Translations under genes and position numbers: made by a program
In this document: positions 33,852 to 40,246 of the stretch, in pieces
Layout of the letters: each line of letters opens with the position of its first letter
Numbering within the stretch: the stretch's first letter is position 1
Notes under the pieces: model-generated
Databases searched by the model: none
Told to the model about the DNA's origin: nothing
Seen by the model: the letters and a program-made list of their open reading frames with translations, nothing else
Origin: Hericium rajendrae
Lineage: Eukaryota; Basidiomycota; Agaricomycetes; Russulales; Hericiaceae
Length of the DNA: 64,000 bases
Direction of reading: 5' to 3'
NCBI GenBank assembly: GCA_033439255.1
Contig: CM065885.1
Location: 1,178,001 to 1,242,000, forward strand

Positions 33852-34656
33852 CTATGAATTTGTGCGTCCGTCTGTATCATTGCCATCGGTGACGTCCTCT
33901 GCATTGGCACCACGTGTACTATGATTACCCTTCATCGCCGCCCCTATTTCGCTATTCCACTGCTTCACCTTGGTATCCTCGGCAGCCAACGCCCTCTGCA
34001 GCATACCGCGCGCTTCCTGTTGGGCTGTTTCTGACTCGTTCAAAGCCTCCAAAAAACTTTTGTTTGTTTCCTCGAAAAGATCTGCAGGAGGTGCAGAGCC
34101 AGGTACAGTATAGTAACCATTCTAGATATTTGGTAGATTTGAGAATTTAGTGTGTATGATCTGGCAAGAAACATTTCAACTCACTCTCGAGAAGAGGGCG
34201 GCGTTATACCGCGGGAGTGTATCGGTCAATGGTGGCATGCCGTGGGTGAGTCCTGGGCTAACAATGCCGCGGGATGTGTGCGCACGAGCTGCACGAGCAG
34301 TCATGGTTGAGGTGGATTCAGGAATGAGAGGATGCCATGAACGATCCATATCTTCTATGAAGCGATGATAAATAGATTGTTGGACTTCATCGGAACATTG
34401 GATGCTATCATGGCTCAGTTGAACCAAGCCAAAATCTCTGGCAAGTACTACCTAAAACGATGGTGATAGTGTGATTAGCACATTGACATGGCTTTGCGAA
34501 GATGGATTGCTGTACCCATTGCTTCACATTCAGGTTAGTGTCACCGACTTCCGATGCCTGTAGTGCAGCAAGAGACTTTTCCACCCGACGTTTTCGTTCC
34601 TGTATATCGCGGGTGCGGAACTCTTCAAGGGGGTCTGGTGAGGGACTCGTTGACAT
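33852..34656 (-). CDS. Transposon gene G: orphan helical protein
   Basis: Start ATG at 34656. Exon 1 reads MSTSPSPDPLEEFRTRDIQE, RKRRVEKSLAALQASEVGDT. Exon 2 reads VVLARDFGLVQLSHDSIQCS, DEVQQSIYHRFIEDMDRSWH, PLIPESTSTMTARAARAHTS. Exon 3 starts NGYYTVPGSAPPADLFEETN and continues SFLEALNESETAQQEARGML, TKVKQWNSEIGAAMKGNHST, ending GRTNS at 33,852. Introns have GTGAAG/GTGAGT donors and TTAG/CTAG acceptors. The protein is about 200 residues, mostly helical, with likely short coiled coils at both ends. No family was recognised. It lies tandem with gene F and just inside the CCGCGG satellite at 34.9 kb. Confidence 0.55.
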
Positions 34657-34861
34657 ATGGAAAGTGATGGATGGAGATGAAGTGTAGACCTCGCCGCGAA
34701 ACCGTACCACATGACAATTCAGGCACGTGCGCGATACCAGTTGTGATTGTTAAAGTTAGTGTTTTATGCAATGCGCACATGTGCGGGTATATGTTATATA
34801 CCATACGGCTGGTTTATATTTTGAATGACTAATTTTGTCTGCAGTGAAACCCCCCACTGTG

Positions 34862-34978
34862 ATTGATCCCGCGGCATCACGCTGCAATTGATCCCGCGGC
34901 ATCACGCTGTAATTGATCCCGCGGCATCACGCTGTAATTGATCCCGCGGCATCACGCTGTAATTGATCCCGCGGCATC
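34862..34978 (+). repeat. Tandem 25-bp satellite centred on GATCCCGCGGCATCACGC (5 units)
   Basis: Five units of ATTGATCCCGCGGCATCACG plus CTGTA repeat almost without change. Each contains the extended palindrome seen elsewhere in the element as single copies. The array sits between gene G and the inner patch of subterminal motifs. Confidence 0.9.
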
Positions 34979-34984
34979 AAGTGG

Positions 34985-35360
34985 GCCTGCCAATGACCCA
35001 ATGGTACGTAAGGGGACTGCCCGGTGAATGAAGAATGTACACTAAATTTTTAGAGGACAGTGTGACCAATGACTCAAATGTCATGATGAGGCGAGCTGGT
35101 GATGACCCAATGGATGTCAGAGGATGGACCGGTGAATGATGAATATACAGTGGTATTGTAAGAGGACCGGCCGGCCAATGACCCAATGACCAGTAGAAAT
35201 TGTTAAGAGGATGGTCCCATTAATGACCCAATGGACGGTAGGGGACCAGCCGAGCAACTGAAAACCGGCGGGATCGAATGGGCCAGCCAATGATCCATTG
35301 GACATAAGAGGATGGGCCGGTCAATGATGAATGAACCGTGGTATTATAAGAGAACCGGCG
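34985..35360 (-). repeat. Inner patch of CATTG..GGCC motifs
   Basis: About eight motif copies (GCCAATGACCCAATGG and variants) lie inward of the right arm with more divergence than in the arm itself. They look like an older, displaced piece of the subterminal array, separated from it by the ribosomal-protein fragment and minisatellite. Confidence 0.65.
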
Positions 35361-35377
35361 TGTGGGGGTATATGTTA

Positions 35378-35601
35378 TACAAGCTCATTAGTGGCCTCGC
35401 CATCCGTCGGTGCGTGCTTCAATCGATTTGGGTGTTGTGTTCAGCATCTGAGCCTCTTGCAGTGCATGCTACGGTGTGCTCCGCTTCGTTATGGAGTCCG
35501 GTGCCAAGGGTTGCGAAGTCGTTGTTTCCGGCAAGCTTTGTGCTGCCCGTGCCAAGTCGATGAAGTTCACCGACGGCTTCATGATCCACTCCGGTCAGCC
35601 C
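35378..35601 (+). pseudogene. RPS3: Captured ribosomal protein S3 (uS3) two-exon fragment, right arm
   Basis: The exon end YKLISGLAIR (35,378-35,409) is followed by a 53-base intron (GTGCGT...TTGCAG, 35,410-35,462). The next exon, 35,463-35,601, encodes [40 protein letters not shown] and MIHSGQP, and ends at a GTATGT donor. Splicing in silico gives [10 protein letters not shown], as in uS3 of other eukaryotes ([19 protein letters not shown]). The retained intron shows that genomic DNA, not a processed transcript, was captured. Within the uS3 segment a C stands where most species have R (KLCAARAK versus KLRGQRAK). Confidence 0.88.
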
Positions 35602-35669
35602 GTATGTTTCCATCATGTCGCACTTGTCTGATATATCCTGTGAGTCAATCACCGGCGGCGGCTGATTAC

Positions 35670-36005
35670 CCGCGGGAGGTGGGCTGTCCCTGCCTTACCC
35701 GCGGCAGGTGGGGTTGTCCCTGCCTTACCCGCGGCAGGTGGGGTTGTCCCTGCCTTACCCGCGGCAGGTGGGCTGTCCCTGCCTTACCCGCGGCAGGTGG
35801 GGTTGTCCCTGCCTTACCCGCGGCAGGTGGGGTTGTCCCTGCCTTACCCACGGCAAGTGGGTTGTCCCTGCCTTACCCGCGGCAGGTGGGCTGTCCCTGC
35901 CTTACCCGCGGCAGGTGGGGTTGTCCTTGCCTTGGCAGGTGGGCGGCAAGTGGGTTGTCCCTGCCTTATCCGCGGCAGGTGGGTTGTCCCTGCCTTACCC
36001 ACGGA
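35670..36005 (-). repeat. Same minisatellite (right block)
   Basis: About eleven units in the opposite orientation (TACCCGCGGCAGGTGGG and variants). The array is longer than block 1 of the left arm, so unit number is variable between the arms. Confidence 0.85.
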
Positions 36006-36149
36006 CCAGGAGCAGCCTGCTGCGTTCTAATTTATGTTTCCATGATGTCGCACTTGTCTCATTAGGTTCCAAAATTCATGCAATTCCATTGTATCTCATG
36101 GAATATATTAACACGGTATCACCCACCTTCACCCCAGTAACGAGCGTGC

Positions 36150-37560
36150 ACTGTGGTATTATAAGAGAACTGGCCGGCCAATGACCCAATGGATGTTGGA
36201 GGACGGGCCGAGCAATTGACAACCCGCGGGATGGAATGGGCCTGTCAATGACCCAATGGACGTTGGAGGACGGGCCAGTGAATGATGAATGTACAGCGGT
36301 ATTGTAAGAGGACCGGCCGGCCAATGACCCAATGGATGTTGGAGGACGGGCCGAGCAATTGACAACCCGCGGGATGGAATGGGCCTGTCAATGACCCAAT
36401 GGACGTTGGAGGACGGGCCGGTGAATGATGAATGTACAGCGGTATTGTAAGAGGACCGGCCGGCCAATGACCCAATGGATGTTGGAGGACGGGCCGAGCA
36501 ATTGACAACCCGCGGGATGGAATGGGCCTGTCAATGACCCAATGAACGTCAGAGGACAGGCCGGTGAATGATGAATGTACAGTAGACATTGTGAGAGAAC
36601 CGGCCCGTTAATGATCCAATGGACGGTAGAGGACGGGCCCGTCAATGATGAATAAACGGTAAAAATTGTAGGAGGACAGGCCAGCCAATGACCCATTGGA
36701 TGGTGGAGGACGGGCCCGTCAATGATGAATGTACAGGAGACATTGTAAAAGGACGGGCCGGCCAATGACCCAATGTACAGTGTTATTGTGAGAGGACGGG
36801 CCCGTCAATGACCCGATGGACGGTACAGGACGGGCCGAGCAATTGTGATGCCGCGGGATCGAGTGGGCCGGTCAATGATGAATGTACAATGGTATATTCT
36901 AAGAGGACGGGCCCATCAATGACCCATTTGTATATACTGCAGGCCCGTCAATGGGGAATTGATAGTAGAAATTGTGAGAGGATGGGCCGGTCAATGACCC
37001 AATGGACGTTGGAGGACGGGCCGGTGAATGATGAATGTACAGCGGTATTGTGAGAGGACCGGCCAGCCAATGACCCAATGGACGTTGGAGGACGGGCCAG
37101 TCAATGATGAATGTACAGCGGTATTATAGAAGGACTGGCCGGCCAATGACCCAATGGACGTTGGAGGACGGGCCGAGCAATTGACAACCCGCGGGATGGA
37201 ATGGGCCGGTCAATGACCCAATGGACGTTGGAGGACGGGCCAGTCAATGATGAATGTACAGCGGTATTGTAAGAGGACCGGCCAGCCAATGATGCATTGG
37301 TATATACTACAGGCCCGTCAATGGGAAATGGATAGTAGATACTTCATGAGTACGGGCCAGCCAATGACCTCCCACCACATCCAGTGGGCCAGACAATGAC
37401 CCATTGGTACATAGTGAACCAGGCCAGTCAATGATAAATGGACACTACAGATTAAATGACCAGAGGCCAGACAATGACTTATTGGTACATAAGGGGAGCA
37501 GGCCTGTCATTGAGTAACTGCTACATTGTGACCGACGGGCCGGCGCGGGATGACCATTCA
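36150..37560 (-). repeat. Subterminal CATTG..GGCC motif array (right)
   Basis: Complement of the left array. A longer unit of about 150 bases, containing GAGCAATTGACAACCCGCGG, is repeated three times at 36,178-36,540. This amplification is different from the one in the left arm, so the arrays have expanded independently. Confidence 0.8.
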
Positions 37561-37621
37561 ACAATGGCACTTTGTCAAGCTCGCCTGGCATTACCTCAAT
37601 GCACTAAGTGACTGAACATAC

Positions 37622-37629
37622 TCCACGCT
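37622..37629 (+). repeat. Probable target-site duplication, right copy
   Basis: TCCACGCT, differing from the left copy ACCACGCT at the first base only. An alternative reading puts the element ends at the CAG/CTG termini (14,061 and 37,614). Then no perfect duplication is visible, only TGAAACA versus TGAACA overlapping the ends. Confidence 0.55.
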
Positions 37630-37698
37630 CAGGGCTTGACTTTCTCCGAGCTCGGTCCTTATCGCGTCGCACTTACTACATCTACCACTACCTTGTAA
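37622..37698 (+). pseudogene. Orphan family 1 member (copy d), 3' part
   Basis: Continuation of the gene at 13,650-14,050. It encodes HAQGLTFSELGPYRVALTTS plus TTTL and a stop (TAA 37,696-37,698). The match to the C terminus of copies a and b (THGLIFTPVGPYRVAVRF and HAQGLTFVARGCFQVAVTT) is what places the insertion site. Confidence 0.75.
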
Positions 37699-37954
37699 AA
37701 TAGCGTTAAATTTTATTGTCGTGAACTTCTTTTGACCACTGAATGAAGCCAATTCCCTCACTAAATACAATACGCCCACCCGAGGATCGCGCGACATACA
37801 ACGAAGTCCCCGATTTCCCTTTGCGATCATTCCCGCCCGTCCCCTGTCCTCTTGCTCGTATCTCCTCCGTCTCTACCTTAATGTCCACAAACTTCACCAT
37901 CATAATTCCTCAATCAAATTCTGTGTCGTCAACACTCCATTCTCGTCCACGACC

Positions 37955-38555
37955 ATGACCTCCATCCATCTACACCTGATGAACGTCGGCTGCATCGAAC
38001 TCAACCCCACCGACCAGGCACGCGTAACCCTATCTTCCCACGAGCCATCTCATGCGTCTGCAGAACAACATACTGCAATTCACTGAGGCCACTTCTCGCC
38101 TCACTCTGTCTATGGAAACATTACACCCTACGCCCGACTCACCCCGTTGGCGATTCGGCCTTTCAACCTCGCCCAACACTCCTGAAGCTGACGGGCCCGA
38201 TGCATGGTGCACCATCGTTTCCCATCACAATCCGAATGGTCCGTCACGGGTAAACATAGTCATCACCCGTGCCGACCAAAGAGATTATGAAGAGAGGCCA
38301 TACTACTCACGCTTCGACAGTCCCGTACCCGGCCGACACATCTACCTTCGTCATATTCATCAAGGCGAAAGCGAAGACGGGCCTCAATTCCATGCCGATG
38401 ACCTGTCCGCCAGGTTCGATGACGAACCAAACTCATCCGAAGACGGTGACTTACAGCAAATGCAAAGACTCTCGCGGCGTATACGGCGGCAGAGGCGACA
38501 ATTTCGGTTTAGAATGCATGGGCGAGGGAGAAGCGGTCAAGGAATGCACGGTTAA
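37955..38555 (+). CDS. Orphan family 2 member (copy d), 3' of the transposon
   Basis: Two exons (37955-38017 and 38064-38555), about 184 residues. Exon 1 is MTSIHLHLMNVGCIELNPTD plus Q, closest to copy b (MASIHVNLPTIGRMELDHNT). The intron after Gln starts GCACGC instead of GTACGC, so it would be a GC-AG intron, or the donor has mutated. Exon 2 reads NNILQFTEATSRLTLSMETL, DAWCTIVSHHNPNGPSRVNI, VITRADQRDYEERPYYSRFD, VPGRHIYLRHI, then a long acidic and Arg-rich tail (SRRIRRQRRQFRFRMHGRGR) not seen in the other copies. Function unknown. Confidence 0.6.
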
Positions 38556-39156
38556 CGCAATGTAGTAACTAAAAACATTGCCTAACTATCTTACATCTCC
38601 TCCTCGACCATAACTTCTTGAAACACCAAGCTCGCACCACGAACGAGAACCAGGTGGTGCCCGTAGGGCCGTGCTATCAACTACCGCGGGCGTGACATTA
38701 TGTAATCACCTGTGGCCGCAGGTGGCGCAGGTGCTCTCAAGTTTTCTGCGCCGAAGGTCACCTTCGAGTCGACCTTCGCCTTCGACCTTCGGTTTTACCT
38801 TCGGCAGGTTTGAACTGAGCTATTGAACCTGTCTCCGCGGATGAACCGGTCCCCACCGGGCCGCCATCTCGGCCTTGCCCGGACTCTGTTACCAGGATGG
38901 CGAGGTTCAAGACAACGAATGGTTGTGAGTCGCTAGTACAGTTACAGTACAGGTTTGAGGACGATGACACAGGTAGATAGACACATCATAGCTGCATTTC
39001 ATGCAGAGCAATCAGGGATCTTTTCTTTATCTAGACGTACTTACATTCGGGCACCAATTGCGAGCCCTTGGATACAGAGTTTCCGACGCGTAAAAAACAA
39101 TGGATGAAGTCCAAAAGAATACCTCATAACGCCCTTTCTTGACTCCTACCAGCACT
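38556..39156. other. Intergenic, with a short CCTTCG-rich run
   Basis: No gene supported. At 38,745-38,812 the words ACCTTCG/GACCTTCG recur about six times in both orientations, a simple local repeat with hairpin potential. The rest is ordinary 3' flank shared by the convergent orphan and PriA-like genes. Confidence 0.45.
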
Positions 39157-40246
39157 TCAGTGCTTGAGCGGGACGTGCTCCAGTCCATACTCCATGGCTG
39201 AATCCTTGCTCTGCCATTCCTTCGCCACGAATGAGGCGGCAAGGGGCATGTGCTGGCGCACGCACTCGGACGAGTCGGCGGAGCGGACATAGCCCGGCAA
39301 GCAGCGATGGACGATGCAGGAGCCAGATAGGCACGACACGTCGGCGACGCCGGGGATCGCGGTACAGTCCGTGCCGAGAGGCGTGTAGGGCGTGAGCGGG
39401 AGCGTGCAGCCGCCGCCTGGAAATCCAGAACGATGTAAATGCCAGTGCACTATGAAAATGAGAAACGCTATACTCACAGCTCTCAAGATCGCTGATGGTG
39501 TCGACGCACTCCCATGCGCGTGCGGCGCCGCCGAACACGCCACACGCGAGCCAGCCTTCGCCGCGGGACGCGCAAGCGCCGCTGCCCTCGAGCAAGCTGC
39601 GCTTCGCGAGCGGCTTCGCGGATGCACAGTGTGGGAAATTGCCGCAGACGCCGTTGCAGACCGTCTTGGGCAGGTCGCAGACACACTGCGTAGGTTTCTT
39701 TGCGGGGGACGGCGTAAAGCCATCCTTGCAGTCAAAGCCGCATGGGTTGCCGTTGAGACAGATGGGCGTGGCATGTTCGGGGAAAGTGCAGTGGGACTTC
39801 GGGGCTGCAGTGTTGATCTGGGAGACAGAGTAAGAAAAATGAGAGGAAAACACGTGTGCTTGGGCGGACTGACCAAGCCTTCTATGATGGCTGTCACAGA
39901 GGCTTCTCCCACCAGCCCGACAGCAGCAATGACGACAAGGTTCGTCTTGAGGAAGAGCGGGATGGCCGAGAGACACAGACAGACGTCTGTCCATCGCCGA
40001 TTCAAGTATAAGTCAGCATGATTTACCTTGCAACGCTTCCTGGACAATGCAAGTATGTAACATACCGAGTTTGCCTACGATGATAGGGATACCCAACAGC
40101 TCGACCTCGAGATCGACGTCAATGGCCGCGCAGACATCGATCAGGGCGCGGTCATCCAGAGCAGGAGAGCGTATTTCGAGTGAACGAGTGGCTGCACGGC
40201 CAGCAGCGAGCAGAGCAACGAATGGTAGGGAACGAAGAACGCGCAT
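39157..40246 (-). CDS. Secreted cysteine-rich PriA/CPL1-like protein
   Basis: Four exons (40246-40066, 39986-39874, 39817-39478, 39416-39157) join in frame. The N terminus MRVLRSLPFVALLAAGRAAT is a signal peptide. A hydrophobic segment follows (FLKTNLVVIAAVGLVGEASV). The cysteine-rich part has HCTFPEHATPICLNGNPCGF, CKDGFTPSPAKKPTQCVCDL, CNGVCGNFPHC, then AWECVDTISDLESCGGCTLP, GTDCTAIPGVADVSCLSGSC and RCLPGYVRSADSSECV. The last block is the CPL1-like domain (C(V)DT..DLESCGGC....GTDC..IPGV..V.C..G.C.V..C..GY) known from Lentinula PriA and Cryptococcus CPL1. The family is extracellular or cell-wall associated; exact role unknown. Fourteen or more cysteines, likely all disulphide-bonded. The extra hydrophobic exon 2 could be a membrane segment. 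Confidence 0.85.

Larger units (their letters stand above)
14478..37190. repeat. Dispersed palindrome CCGCGG, consensus GAT(C/G)CCGCGG(C/G)ATC
   Basis: By eye I count about 106 copies between 14,478 and 37,190, roughly one per 220 bases. They lie in the terminal arms, the minisatellite, intergenic DNA, introns and exons. In exons it often spells Asp-Pro-Ala-Ala (for example FIDPAATHRF at 27.9 kb and VLDPAARG at 32.0 kb) or Ala-Ala-Gly. Many short introns of genes B, C, D and E hold one or two copies. The 14 kb to the left hold about three. The longest gaps include 26,738-27,410. The count is approximate. Confidence 0.9.
35474..37614 (-). repeat. Right terminal inverted repeat arm
   Basis: Mirror of the left arm, in the opposite order. 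The homology continues inward as far as the RPS3 exon fragment. The right arm then carries on into the RPS3 intron and preceding exon (35,378-35,473), whereas the left arm passes instead into more minisatellite. The terminal CTCAATGCACTAAGTGACTG at 37,595-37,614 is the exact complement of the left end. Confidence 0.85.
14051..37621 (+). mobile_element. Giant KDZ-superfamily DNA transposon carrying a TET/JBP gene (~23.6 kb)
   Basis: Boundaries come from four signs. The outermost shared inverted-repeat sequence (CAGTCACTTAGTGCATTGAG) starts at 14061 on the left and ends at 37614 on the right. The arms are inverted repeats of about 2.1-2.2 kb. The flanking host gene resumes exactly across the element. 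An 8-base repeat flanks it (ACCACGCT at 14043-14050, TCCACGCT at 37622-37629; 7 of 8 match), and 8 bp is the duplication length I recall for Zisupton-type elements. Inside are seven genes, among them a KDZ transposase (28,733-32,467) and a TET/JBP dioxygenase (27,304-28,640). The 7-10 bases outside the CAG termini do not match between ends, so the exact ends are uncertain by about 10 bases. The transposase has one frame break; TET/JBP looks whole. Such elements are usually smaller; this one is large because of cargo genes and long arms. Confidence 0.88.

Noticed and set aside
14061-37614. Element ends placed exactly at the CAG/CTG termini
   Set aside because: Kept as an alternative only. With these ends there is no matching target duplication, and 7-10 extra bases at each side would disrupt the host gene's reading.
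14051-37621. Starship-type giant element
   Set aside because: No tyrosine-recombinase captain (DUF3435) is seen at either end. The element has long inverted repeats and a KDZ transposase instead.
39146-39994. 282-codon minus-strand frame overlapping the PriA-like gene
   Set aside because: Different frame from the spliced CPL1-like protein. It runs through introns and gives no motif.
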